Below, in pieces: positions 1 through 8,213 of a stretch of 33,311 nucleotides of DNA (positions are counted from its first letter, which is position 1; every line of letters starts with the position of its first letter). The notes under the pieces were generated by a model. That model did not search any database. It was not told the DNA's origin and worked only from the letters and a program-made list of their open reading frames with translations. The position numbers and the translations under genes were made by a program. This DNA is from Desulfobacterales bacterium. Lineage in GTDB: Bacteria; Desulfobacterota; Desulfobacteria; Desulfobacterales; SpSt-501. The stretch spans positions 1 to 33,311 of the forward strand of contig JALOOU010000026.1 in assembly GCA_025454255.1 (NCBI GenBank), written 5' to 3'.

Positions 1-975
1 GCAGCGGCATTTCTCGCGCCGCAGGCGGGTGATGTCCTTGGTGCGGTAGCGCAGCATGGGCATGGCGCGGCGTTGAATGGAGGTGAAGACCAGCTCCCCT
101 TTTTCCCCCAGGGGCAGCGGCTCCAAGGTCTGGGGATCGACGATCTCCGCCAGGAAATGGTCTTCGTTGAGGTGGATCCCGTCCTGGGCCTCGCAGTCGT
201 ATCCCACGCCGGGCCCGCCGATCTCCGTCAGGCCGTAGGCCTCGTGGGCCTTGATGCCCATGCGCTCCTCGATCTCCTGGCGCATGGCGCTGGACCAAGG
301 CTCGGCCCCGAAGACGCCGACGCGCAGGGGCAGGGCGCGGATGTCGACCTTGAGCTCGGAGGCGCGCTCGGCGATGGTCAACGCATACGACGGGGTGCAG
401 AAGAGCGCCGTGGTGCCGAAATCCTTCATGAGGGTGATTTGCCGCTCGGTCAGCCCGGAGCTCGTGGGCACCACCACGCAGCCTAAGCGCGTCAGCCCCT
501 GGTGGAACCCCAGCCCGCCGGTGAACAGCCCATGGCCGTAGGCGTTCTGGGCGATGTCCTCCGGCCGCACCCCCGCCGCCCAGAGGTTGCGGGCCATGCA
601 GTCGGTCCAGTCCTCCAGGTCGCCGGCCGTGTAGGGGCCGGTGATCGGTTTGCCGGTCGTGCCCGAGGATGCGTGCACCCGCACGACCTCCGTCAGCGGC
701 ACCGCGCAGAGGCCGAAGGGGTAGTTGTCGCGCAGATCGTTCTTAACGGTGAAGGGCAGCTGGGCGATATCCTCGAGCGTCTTGATCGACTTGGGAGCAA
801 CGCCCAGCTCGTCGAGCTTTCGGCGGTAAAAGGGGACTCGCGTGTAGACCCACTCCACGGTCTCTTTGAGCTTGCGCAGCTGGAATTTTTGGAGTTCGGC
901 GATCGGCATCGTTTCGAACTTCTCGTCCCAGTAGTTCTTCCTCGCCTTCTTCGTTTCGCCCGATTTGCCCGCCAT
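1..975 (-). CDS. paaK: Phenylacetate-CoA ligase (PaaK family), C-terminus cut by window edge
   Basis: AMP-forming ligase that activates phenylacetate or a related aryl acid to its CoA thioester in the cytoplasm. The visible 325 residues start at an ATG preceded by GGAGG at 8 nt. They contain the PaaK N-terminal block (ARKNYWDEKFETM), the nucleotide-binding loop HASSGTTGKP and the acyl-adenylate motif EAYGLTEIGGPGVGYDC. PaaK proteins are usually about 430 residues, so about 100 C-terminal residues, including the mobile lid, lie outside the window. The gene follows iorA-iorB on the same strand, a common pairing in anaerobes in which an arylpyruvate is oxidised to aryl-CoA and the ligase recovers or produces free aryl acid. 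The family is certain; the exact aryl substrate is inferred. Confidence 0.93.
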   Translation of the reverse strand, partial: MAGKSGETKKARKNYWDEKFETMPIAELQKFQLRKLKETVEWVYTRVPFYRRKLDELGVAPKSIKTLEDIAQLPFTVKNDLRDNYPFGLCAVPLTEVVRVHASSGTTGKPITGPYTAGDLEDWTDCMARNLWAAGVRPEDIAQNAYGHGLFTGGLGFHQGLTRLGCVVVPTSSGLTERQITLMKDFGTTALFCTPSYALTIAERASELKVDIRALPLRVGVFGAEPWSSAMRQEIEERMGIKAHEAYGLTEIGGPGVGYDCEAQDGIHLNEDHFLAEIVDPQTLEPLPLGEKGELVFTSIQRRAMPMLRYRTKDITRLRREKCRC

Positions 976-1068
976 GTTCCGATTCCTCCCCCGGTTGAGT
1001 CTCCCGCCCCCGCCGGAGCGGGGAACGGGCATCGATAGTTCGCGCCAGCGGCCGCAGGGGCCGCCGCC

Positions 1069-1662
1069 TCAGGCCGCCTGGGCGGCCGCAAACCCCAGAT
1101 CGAACGCCTTGATGTTGGCCTCCAGAAACGCCGCTTTCGTTTTCCGCTGCATGGCCGTCTTGACGTTTTCGACGCTGAAGGGCAGGACGCCCGTCTGCGT
1201 GAGCGCCCCGAGCAGCACCATGTTCACCGACAGCACGTTGCCGGCCTCGCGCGCCAGCGCCGTGGCGTTGAAGGCGATCAGCCGCGCGGTTTTCGCCCGG
1301 ATCAGCTCCTGGAGCTTCTTCAGGTCCGGGTAGACGCCCTGGCCGATGTTTACGGTGAAGGGCATCAGCGGGGCCAGGTTGGTGATTACCACGGAGCGCT
1401 CGTTGCACTTGCCTAAGGCCCGCAACGTCTCGGCCGGTTCGAAGCCCACCAGCACGTCGGCATCGCCGTCGGAGATGATCGTGCTGTAGGCGTCGCCGAA
1501 GATGAGGGCAGATTCGACCACCCCCCCGCGCTGGGCCATGCCGTGGATCTCGCTCATGCGCATCGGCACCCCCGAGAGGAGGGCTGCCTCGCCCAGGACG
1601 CTCGAGGCCAGCAGGTTGCCCTGCCCGCCGACCGCTACCATCACAAGTCGTTTGGTATCCAT
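1069..1662 (-). CDS. iorB: Indolepyruvate ferredoxin oxidoreductase, beta subunit
   Basis: Gamma-type (2-oxoacid:acceptor) subunit of the two-subunit arylpyruvate:ferredoxin oxidoreductase, which with IorA decarboxylates indole-, phenyl- or hydroxyphenylpyruvate to the aryl-acetyl-CoA and reduces ferredoxin. The 197 residues open with the glycine motif VAVGGQGNLLAS, followed by SEIHGMAQRGG, a signature of this subunit, and DVLVGFEPAETLR. The length is normal for the family. The start ATG has AGGGA four bases upstream. A 115-base gap separates it from iorA upstream; paaK follows after 93 bases, so the three probably form one transcript. Confidence 0.95.
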   Translation of the reverse strand: MDTKRLVMVAVGGQGNLLASSVLGEAALLSGVPMRMSEIHGMAQRGGVVESALIFGDAYSTIISDGDADVLVGFEPAETLRALGKCNERSVVITNLAPLMPFTVNIGQGVYPDLKKLQELIRAKTARLIAFNATALAREAGNVLSVNMVLLGALTQTGVLPFSVENVKTAMQRKTKAAFLEANIKAFDLGFAAAQAA

Positions 1663-1777
1663 AAATTCCCTGTGTGTGAGTGTTTAGTGTGCGGTGTTTG
1701 GTGCCGCCGCCTTCGCAGCCGCCTTACTCCGATTCCGACTCCGACGTATCGCTCGTTTTAGCATCGCGCGCCGCCCG

Positions 1778-3643
1778 TCACTTCTTTTCGTCCTTCACCG
1801 GCAAAATGGCGTTCTCCGGGCAGATCTGGGCGCAGAGAGCGCAGCCGGTACAGAGCGTGGCGTCGATTTTGATCCGATCGTTCCAGACATAGAATGCCGG
1901 GCAGGCCAGCCGGCTCATGCAGACTCGGTGGTTCTGGCACTTCTCGCTCACGTGGAAGGGTTTGCGCCGTGGAAGCTTCAAGCTTGCGGCATACAGGACG
2001 CACAGCTCCTGGGCGATGATGACCGAGACGCCCTTGAACTGCAGCGCCTCCTTGACGGCGTCGATGCTCTTCTTGACTTTGTAAGGCTTGATCACGGTCA
2101 CGTGCGGGACCCCCAGCGCCCGGACCACGGCTTCGATCGAGATCCGGCCGAAGCCCTCCATCTTCAGCTGGCTCATGTCGACTCCCGGGTGGGGCTGATG
2201 GCCGGTCATGGCGGTCGTGCCGTTGTCCAGGATGACGAGGGTGAAGTCGTGCTGGTTGAAGACGGCGTTGATCAATCCGGGAATGCCGGAATGGAAAAAG
2301 GTCGAGTCGCCGATGAACGACACCACCTTGCGGCCGCTGACCTTGGAGAAACCACCGGCCGTGCCGGTCGAGGAGCCCATGCAGATCAGATAGTCGGCCA
2401 TCGAGAGCGGCGGCAGCAGGCCTAACGTGTAGCAGCCGATGTCGCTCGGGTAGATGGTTTCGACCCCCAGCTCCTCGGCGGCCTTGCGCACCTCGTAGTA
2501 GGTGGCGCGGTGGGAGCAGCCGGCGCACAGCGTGGGCGGACGCTGGGGGATGGGCGGAACATCGGAAAGATCGACCGGGGCCCGGGCGCTCCAGGCAACG
2601 CCGAAATAGGAGCCGACCACCCGGCGCACCATTCCCGGGTCGAATTCGTAGAGGCGCGAAAACAGCTCCGGCGCCTTGCCGCGGATGGGAAGGGTCAGGC
2701 CCGCCTCCTGGGCGAAGGCCTTGACGCCCTCCTCCAGGAAGGGCTCCCCCTCCTCCACCACCAGGACCTTTTCGCAGCCCTTCAGGAATTCGGTGATCTT
2801 GCGCGCCGGCAGCGGGTGGGTGAACCCGATCCGCAGGATGCGGCTCTTGCCGGCCAACCCGAGCTCCGCGACCGCATCCTTGACGTAGTTGTAGCTGACC
2901 CCGTTGCAGATGATGCCCCAGGGCCCGTCGCCTTCGAGCCGGTTCAACGGGGAGGCCTCGGAGAGCTCCCGCGCCTTTTCGATATTCTGGAGCAGTTTGA
3001 CGTGCAGTTTGCGGGAGACCGCCGGCACCGTCACCAGGTTGAGCGGGTCCTTGGCAAAGCTGCCTTGCGTGCGGCGCGGCCGGATCTTGCCCAGGTCGAT
3101 GACGCCGGAGGAGTGGTTGATGCGGGTGGTCGTGCGCATCAGGACCGGCTCCTGGAGCTGCTCGGAGATGTCGAAGGCATCGGCCACGATGCGATGGGCC
3201 TCCTCGACCGAGGAGGGCTCGAGCATCGGCAGCCCGGAGAGCTTGGCGTAGTAGCGGTTGTCCTGCTCGTTCTGGCTGGAGAACATGGCCGGGTCGTCCG
3301 CCGTCAGGATCACCATGCCGCCTTTGACCCCCACATACGCCAGGGTCATCAGGGCGTCGGCGGCGACGTTGAGGCCCACGTGTTTCATGACGGCCATGCT
3401 GCGCACCCCGCACGCGGCCGCCCCGGCGGAGACTTCCAGCGCCACCTTCTCGTTGGTGCAGTACTCGAAGTGCAGGTCGCTCTCGCGCGACATTTGGAAA
3501 AAGTTGAGCGACAGCTCCGAGGAGGGGGTCCCGGGATAGGTGCTCGTGAAGGCGACACCCGCCTCGATGGCGCCACGGGCGATCGCCTCGTTGCCCAGGA
3601 GCAGCATGCGCTCTCCGGGTCGGTCGTTCAGCAGTTTGTGCAT
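1778..3643 (-). CDS. iorA: Indolepyruvate ferredoxin oxidoreductase, alpha subunit
   Basis: Catalytic, thiamine-diphosphate-binding subunit of the arylpyruvate:ferredoxin oxidoreductase. In the 621 residues, an N-terminal pyrimidine-binding domain (GNEAIARGAIEAGVAF, then TYPGTPSSEL) is followed by the TPP domain with the CAGCSHRATYYEV segment and the diphosphate motif starting GDSTFFHSGI near residue 440. The C-terminus is ferredoxin-like, with CxxCxxCxxxCP (CTGCALCAQICP) near residue 600 and an additional cysteine cluster CQNHRVCMSRLAC just before it. The start ATG is preceded by AAAGGA. It sits last-but-two in the aromatic operon. The physiological substrate (aromatic amino-acid keto acid) is inferred from the family, and the enzyme may also run in the carboxylating direction. 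Confidence 0.96.
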   Translation of the reverse strand: MHKLLNDRPGERMLLLGNEAIARGAIEAGVAFTSTYPGTPSSELSLNFFQMSRESDLHFEYCTNEKVALEVSAGAAACGVRSMAVMKHVGLNVAADALMTLAYVGVKGGMVILTADDPAMFSSQNEQDNRYYAKLSGLPMLEPSSVEEAHRIVADAFDISEQLQEPVLMRTTTRINHSSGVIDLGKIRPRRTQGSFAKDPLNLVTVPAVSRKLHVKLLQNIEKARELSEASPLNRLEGDGPWGIICNGVSYNYVKDAVAELGLAGKSRILRIGFTHPLPARKITEFLKGCEKVLVVEEGEPFLEEGVKAFAQEAGLTLPIRGKAPELFSRLYEFDPGMVRRVVGSYFGVAWSARAPVDLSDVPPIPQRPPTLCAGCSHRATYYEVRKAAEELGVETIYPSDIGCYTLGLLPPLSMADYLICMGSSTGTAGGFSKVSGRKVVSFIGDSTFFHSGIPGLINAVFNQHDFTLVILDNGTTAMTGHQPHPGVDMSQLKMEGFGRISIEAVVRALGVPHVTVIKPYKVKKSIDAVKEALQFKGVSVIIAQELCVLYAASLKLPRRKPFHVSEKCQNHRVCMSRLACPAFYVWNDRIKIDATLCTGCALCAQICPENAILPVKDEKK

Positions 3644-3689
3644 GGTGATGTCCTTTTGGTAGTGAGTTGATGAAAACAGCGCCGCTGCG

Positions 3690-4760
3690 TTAGGGCACCA
3701 TCACCGGGCGCTCGCGGACCCGGCGGCTGTGGACGCTTTCGAACACCTCATTGATCTCCTCCAGCGGGAAGGCCTTGACGAAGGGGCCGAGGACGACCTT
3801 GCCGCTCAGCACGAGATCCAGGGCGGCCGGGTAGTGCTCCGGCACGCAGCCCCAGTTGCCGCGAGCGGTCGCGTGGAAGGCCATCAGGTTGGAGAGGCGG
3901 ATGTCCACCGTCGCCATCGTGAAGCCGACCACCGCCAGCGAGGCGCCGAAGGTGAGCAGCCCGAAGGCGGTCTGCTGGCCGCCGGCCGTGCCCGAAGTTT
4001 CGAAGATCTTCCACTCCGTGCGCCGCCGCCCCTTCTCCTTGACGAGATCGGAGACCGCCTTGCGCAGCTCCTTGAACGCGAGCTCCTTGGAGTTGAACGT
4101 GGCATCGGCGTAGGGGGCGATGGCGGCGAGCTTCTCCGGGTCGACATCGATGGCGATCACCAGGGCCCCCATGGCCTTGGCGATCTGGGCCCCGAAGCCG
4201 CCGACGCCGCCGATGCCGACGAAGATGGCCGTGTCGAGTTCGTTCAGCCCGGATTCCTTGATGGCCTGGTAGGGTGTGGTCAAGGCGTCGGCCACGACGG
4301 CCAGCTCGGCCAGGCCGACCCCCGAAGGCCCGGCGGGGCGCCCATCGGCCCCGAGCGGCACCTCGCAGAGCTGGCCGGCGGGGACGACGATGTGGCTGGC
4401 AAAGCCGCCCTGGATGTCGTTTCCGGGCATCTTCTGGGCGGCGCAGATGTTGCCGAACCCGCGGCGGCAGACATCGCAGCTTCCGCAGGGCATGACCGCC
4501 GGCACGATCACGGCCTTGCCGAGCCACTTCTCGGCGCCCGCCCCGACCGCCTCCACCTTGCCGCTGATTTCGTGCCCCAAGGTGAGCGGCAGCGGCGACT
4601 TCGTGCGCACCCCGTCGTAGAAGAAGCCCAAATCGGTGTGGCACACCCCGCAGCCGACGACGCTCAGGCGCACCTCGCCCGCCCCGGGCGTCGGAACGGG
4701 CGCCTCCATCCGCTGCAGCGGTCTCTTGGGTTCCACCATCTGCCAGGAAATCATGCTCAT
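3690..4760 (-). CDS. had: 6-hydroxycyclohex-1-ene-1-carbonyl-CoA dehydrogenase
   Basis: Zinc-type medium-chain alcohol dehydrogenase that oxidises 6-hydroxycyclohex-1-ene-1-carbonyl-CoA to the 6-oxo compound with NAD, the second step after ring reduction in the benzoyl-CoA pathway (BamQ in Geobacter). Visible are the catalytic zinc site GCGVCHTDLGF and LGHEISGKVEAVG, the structural zinc cysteines CGSCDVCRRGFGNIC, and the Rossmann glycines GIGGVGGFGAQIA. The 356 residues match the family. The start ATG has GGAGG at 7 nt. The specific call, over a generic alcohol dehydrogenase, rests on overall resemblance to Had and on its position with dch and oah, its metabolic neighbours. Confidence 0.9.
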   Translation of the reverse strand: MSMISWQMVEPKRPLQRMEAPVPTPGAGEVRLSVVGCGVCHTDLGFFYDGVRTKSPLPLTLGHEISGKVEAVGAGAEKWLGKAVIVPAVMPCGSCDVCRRGFGNICAAQKMPGNDIQGGFASHIVVPAGQLCEVPLGADGRPAGPSGVGLAELAVVADALTTPYQAIKESGLNELDTAIFVGIGGVGGFGAQIAKAMGALVIAIDVDPEKLAAIAPYADATFNSKELAFKELRKAVSDLVKEKGRRRTEWKIFETSGTAGGQQTAFGLLTFGASLAVVGFTMATVDIRLSNLMAFHATARGNWGCVPEHYPAALDLVLSGKVVLGPFVKAFPLEEINEVFESVHSRRVRERPVMVP

Positions 4761-4806
4761 GACGGCACCTCCCTCTTTAACGCGTGCGCTGACGGATGAT
4801 CGGCCG

Positions 4807-6846
4807 CTACTTCCCCTTGAATTCAGGCCTCCGGCGGCCGACCGTTGAGAGCCCCTCGAGCGCGTCCGCGGTTGAGAAAATCTCCTGCAGCCGGCCCAGC
4901 TCGACCTCTATGGCCTCGCGCATCGCCAGCCCCGCCTGCCGGTCGATGATGTCGGCGGCGATCCGCAGGGCCAGGGGGGCCTTGTATCCCAAGGTTTTAA
5001 GAACTTTCCCGGCCAGCTCGGCGTTCTGGCCCGCCGGGGCTTTGCCCGCGAGAAGCTCCGCGACGTGGCCAGCGTCGAAAAGCGCGGCGAAGTGCTTGTA
5101 CTTCTCAGGGGTCTCGCGCAGGGCGTACTTCTCCGGCGTTGCGCCGGCGGCCAGGGTCTGGAGAACGGCCTCCACACCGGCGGGCTCGACCAGCTTGGCG
5201 ACGATGCCGAGCGCCAGGGCGTCGGTTGCGCTGATGAAGGCTCCCGTGAAGGTGAAATATTTCGCGAGCGCCGGCCCCACGTGGCGGGCCATGCGCAGCA
5301 TGCCGCCGAGTCCCGGGAAGATGCCGATGCCGGTCTCCGGGAAGGCCATGGAGCCGGCCGGGGTGGCGACGATGGCCTGGCAGGCCAGCGCCAGCTCGCT
5401 GCCGCCGCCCAGCGACAACCCGTCCAGCAGGGCGATGGTGAGTTTTTTGGACTCTTCGATCCGTAGAAACAGCTCGTGGCCCTTGCGGGTGAAGGCGACG
5501 ATCTCCGGGATGCGGCCGGCCTTGATCTTCTCGACGAAATAGCGGATGTCGGCTCCGGCCACGAAGGCCTTGCCGGCTCCCTGGAAGACGATGGCCCGTG
5601 CGCCGGGATCGGCCTCGGCCTGCGAAAACCGCTGCGCGAGCTGGGCCACGACGGTCTCGTTCAAGGCGTTCATCGCCTCGGGCCGGTTCAGGGTGATGAA
5701 GGCGAGGCCGTTCTTGACTTCGAGGTCGACGAAATTGAACTCGAAGGGCTTGCCGAGGCGATGCTGCTTCTCGAGGATGGCGGGCATTTTGAAATCCGGG
5801 TATCTGCGGCAGACCGCCTGAACGATTTCGAACGTCTTGGCGATCCCGATCCGGTTCATGATCTCAAACGGGCCCTGCGTCCAGCGCAGGCCGATCTTGG
5901 CCCCGCGGTCGGTGTCCTCGATGGTGGCCACCCCCTCCTCCACCAGCGCCGCGGCGACTCCCAAGCAGACCCCCTGGAAGCGGTCGATCAGCGCCGGGAG
6001 CTTGGATTCGTCCACCGCGCCCCCCAGCTTCCAGTTTTCCTTTTTTTCCATCTGGGCCTTGAGGGCCGGAGCCGGCGCATAAAAGGCTCCGAGTTCGTTG
6101 CCGAGGGTTGTGGCCGCGTGGACCGCAATCGGGATCCCGGTGACGTTCATCAGCTCGAAGGGCCCCATGCCGATCTTGAAGGCGCGTTTGCCGGCCTCCT
6201 CGATGGTGGCGACATCGGCCATGCCCTCCGCGAGCATGCGCGCGGCCTCGTTCAAAAAGGGAACGAAGAAGCGGTTCACGGCAAAGCCGGGGGCGTCCTT
6301 GACCAGGATGGCGGTCTTGCCGTGTAGCTTCGCCGCCAGGAGCGAGGTCTCCAGCGTCTCCTGGCTGGTCCCGGCGTGGGGGATGACTTCGAGCAGGCGG
6401 TTTTTGGCGGGGTGATAGAAATAGTGCAGGCCGACGAAACGGTCGGGCCGCGCGGTTTTCTCAGCGAACTCCCGCACGTAGAAACTGGAGGTGTTCGTGG
6501 CCAGGATCGTCCTGGGCGCGCAGATCCGGTCCAGTTTTTGGAAGAGCTCCGCCTTGACCTGCTTGTCTTCGAAGACCGCCTCGATGACCACATCGGCGTC
6601 GGCCACGGCATTGAAGTCGGTGGTGCCGGTGATGCGGGCGAGGGTCTGCTCCACCTGCTCGGGTCTGAAGATCTTGCGCTCGACGCCCTCCTGCAGCAGC
6701 CGGCGGATCGTCCCCATTCCGCGCTGGACGAACTCCTCCTTGAGGTCGACCATCACCACCGGGATGCCTTCCTGGGCGATCTTCTGGACGATCCCGCTGC
6801 CCATGTTTCCCGCTCCGATGACGCCGATTTTGCTGATGTGAGTCAT
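4807..6846 (-). CDS. Fused 3-hydroxyacyl-CoA dehydrogenase / enoyl-CoA hydratase
   Basis: Bifunctional beta-oxidation enzyme of 679 residues, dehydrogenase first and crotonase last (the reverse of FadB). Residues about 1-180 are the NAD domain (GVIGAGNMGSGI), about 180-380 two copies of the helical dehydrogenase C-domain, and about 390-679 an enoyl-CoA hydratase. Both hydratase glutamates are present (GGGSELALAC and FPETGIGIFPG). In the dehydrogenase the usual HFFNP segment reads HYFYHP while the downstream catalytic Glu (LLEVI) is kept. The ATG at 6846 is preferred over one 18 bases upstream because AAAGGAG lies just ahead of it. It probably oxidises 3-hydroxypimeloyl-CoA and may also act on crotonyl-/3-hydroxybutyryl-CoA at the end of the pathway. 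Confidence 0.9.
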   Translation of the reverse strand: MTHISKIGVIGAGNMGSGIVQKIAQEGIPVVMVDLKEEFVQRGMGTIRRLLQEGVERKIFRPEQVEQTLARITGTTDFNAVADADVVIEAVFEDKQVKAELFQKLDRICAPRTILATNTSSFYVREFAEKTARPDRFVGLHYFYHPAKNRLLEVIPHAGTSQETLETSLLAAKLHGKTAILVKDAPGFAVNRFFVPFLNEAARMLAEGMADVATIEEAGKRAFKIGMGPFELMNVTGIPIAVHAATTLGNELGAFYAPAPALKAQMEKKENWKLGGAVDESKLPALIDRFQGVCLGVAAALVEEGVATIEDTDRGAKIGLRWTQGPFEIMNRIGIAKTFEIVQAVCRRYPDFKMPAILEKQHRLGKPFEFNFVDLEVKNGLAFITLNRPEAMNALNETVVAQLAQRFSQAEADPGARAIVFQGAGKAFVAGADIRYFVEKIKAGRIPEIVAFTRKGHELFLRIEESKKLTIALLDGLSLGGGSELALACQAIVATPAGSMAFPETGIGIFPGLGGMLRMARHVGPALAKYFTFTGAFISATDALALGIVAKLVEPAGVEAVLQTLAAGATPEKYALRETPEKYKHFAALFDAGHVAELLAGKAPAGQNAELAGKVLKTLGYKAPLALRIAADIIDRQAGLAMREAIEVELGRLQEIFSTADALEGLSTVGRRRPEFKGK

Positions 6847-6910
6847 GCGAACTCCTTTTCTCAAGTTAAGGCTCTTTTGACTTCGGATGCCGAAATCTCC
6901 GGCCTTCGCG

Positions 6911-7681
6911 TCATTTGTTCTTCCACACCGGTTTGCGCTTCTGCTCGAAGCTGGCGATGCCCTCCAGGGTGTCCTCTGTTTTCATCAGGGTTTTTAGAAA
7001 AAGCTCGGACACCCCCTTGACGGCCGCCGGGAAGGCCAGGCCCAGATGCTGCTTCACCGCCCGTTTGTTCAACCGGATGACGAGCGGGCTGGCGTACTGG
7101 AGCTCCTTGACCAGGGCATCCACCGCCTCCGCCAGCTTGCCCTCTTCCACGCAGTGCGTGATGAAGCCCAGAGCCTTGGCATCCTCGGCCAGGTAGCGCC
7201 GACCGGTGGTGCAGATTTCGATCGCCTTGGCGGGGCCGACCAGCAGCGGCAGCCGGATGGCGGCGTAGGGCGGCAGGAACCCCAGCTTGATCTCGGGCTG
7301 CCCGAAGACGGCAGTTTTGGCGGCGACGACGATGTCGCAGGCGATGGCCGCCTCCATGCCGCCCCCCAGGCAGGCTCCGTGGACGGCGGCGATCGTGGGG
7401 ACCTCCTGGGCCTCGATCAGCTCCAGCATGCGGTTGAAGGTGGCGATCATGGCATCGACCTGATCGGGCTTGTGGTCGGCGACCTCCACGCCCGCGCACC
7501 AGCTCGGCCCCTCGCCGGAAAAGACCACGCACGTGAGATCCGGATCGGCTTTGAGGCGCTCCAGCTCGCCGATCAGCTCCTGCATCATATCGATGTTGAG
7601 GACGTTGTGCTTGGGCCGTGCAAACGCGATGCGTGCCACTCCGGCGGCCGTGTCGATCTTCAGGAATTTGAGCTCGGGCAT
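6911..7681 (-). CDS. dch: Cyclohexa-1,5-diene-1-carbonyl-CoA hydratase
   Basis: Crotonase-family hydratase that adds water to the conjugated diene made by benzoyl-CoA reductase, giving 6-hydroxycyclohex-1-ene-1-carbonyl-CoA (BamR in Geobacter). The 256 residues show the oxyanion-hole region WCAGVEVADH and the two glutamate positions in GGGMEAAIACD and FGQPEIKLGFLPP. The N-terminal PKHNVLNIDMMQELI is typical of Dch. The start chosen (MPELKFLKI) has GGAGG 9 nt upstream; a longer reading from 7732 lacks this. It is followed by the hydroxyacyl-CoA dehydrogenase fusion and had, so consecutive pathway steps are encoded together. Confidence 0.9.
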   Translation of the reverse strand: MPELKFLKIDTAAGVARIAFARPKHNVLNIDMMQELIGELERLKADPDLTCVVFSGEGPSWCAGVEVADHKPDQVDAMIATFNRMLELIEAQEVPTIAAVHGACLGGGMEAAIACDIVVAAKTAVFGQPEIKLGFLPPYAAIRLPLLVGPAKAIEICTTGRRYLAEDAKALGFITHCVEEGKLAEAVDALVKELQYASPLVIRLNKRAVKQHLGLAFPAAVKGVSELFLKTLMKTEDTLEGIASFEQKRKPVWKNK

Positions 7682-7760
7682 GGCGTTGATCCTCCGGTTG
7701 TTGTCGCTGTGTTCGCGTCGGGAAAAATGCAATCAGGCGTCGGGGCCCGGACCCTGGCGC

Positions 7761-8195
7761 TTAGGGGCTTGTGAAGACGTAATTCAGCTGCCCGTTGGGG
7801 AGTCGATTCACGACCGTTTTGAGGGGCATGCCGACCGCGATGGCCGTTTCGGGAAGATCCGCAGCGATCCGGCCGAAGATTTTGAAGGTGCCGTAATCGA
7901 GCAGGGCGATGCAGTAGGGCACGTCGTTCTGAAAACCGGCCGGGCCGTATTCCAGTTTGCTGTAGGAGACCAGCCGGCCGGTCCCGCTCACCTCGAACCA
8001 CTCCATGTCCCCGGCCAGGCACTGGCAGCAGTCGGCGCGCGGCGGAAAGAACGCTCTGCCGCAGCCCTTGCAGCGGGTGCCGGTCACCTTGCCGTTTTCG
8101 AGATGGTCGATGAAGTCGTTGGTCTTGGTCAGGGAGGTAAAGCTGACCGTGCCGAATTTCTTGAAGCGCTCGTCGCTCTCTTTTTTTTCCGCCAT
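7761..8195 (-). CDS. DUF35 OB-fold / zinc-ribbon protein, thiolase partner
   Basis: 144-residue protein with an N-terminal rubredoxin-like zinc ribbon (CKGCGRAFFPPRADCCQC, four cysteines in two pairs) and a C-terminal OB-fold (SGTGRLVSYSKLEYGP, then YCIALLDYGTFKIFGRI), the DUF35 layout. Proteins of this family bind an SCP2-type thiolase and help bind acyl-CoA; the BbsA-BbsB benzoylsuccinyl-CoA thiolase is a known pair. The gene begins 18 bases after the thiolase stop on the same strand, with AGGAGG before the ATG, so translation of equal amounts is likely. It has no catalytic role that can be seen by itself. Confidence 0.88.
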   Translation of the reverse strand: MAEKKESDERFKKFGTVSFTSLTKTNDFIDHLENGKVTGTRCKGCGRAFFPPRADCCQCLAGDMEWFEVSGTGRLVSYSKLEYGPAGFQNDVPYCIALLDYGTFKIFGRIAADLPETAIAVGMPLKTVVNRLPNGQLNYVFTSP

Positions 8196-8213
8196 CGTTA
8201 GCCTCCTGTCTTC

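Noticed and set aside
2510..3670. Plus-strand open frame of 386 codons opposite iorA.
   Set aside because: Antisense shadow of a strong gene, with no ribosome site and no recognisable motif.
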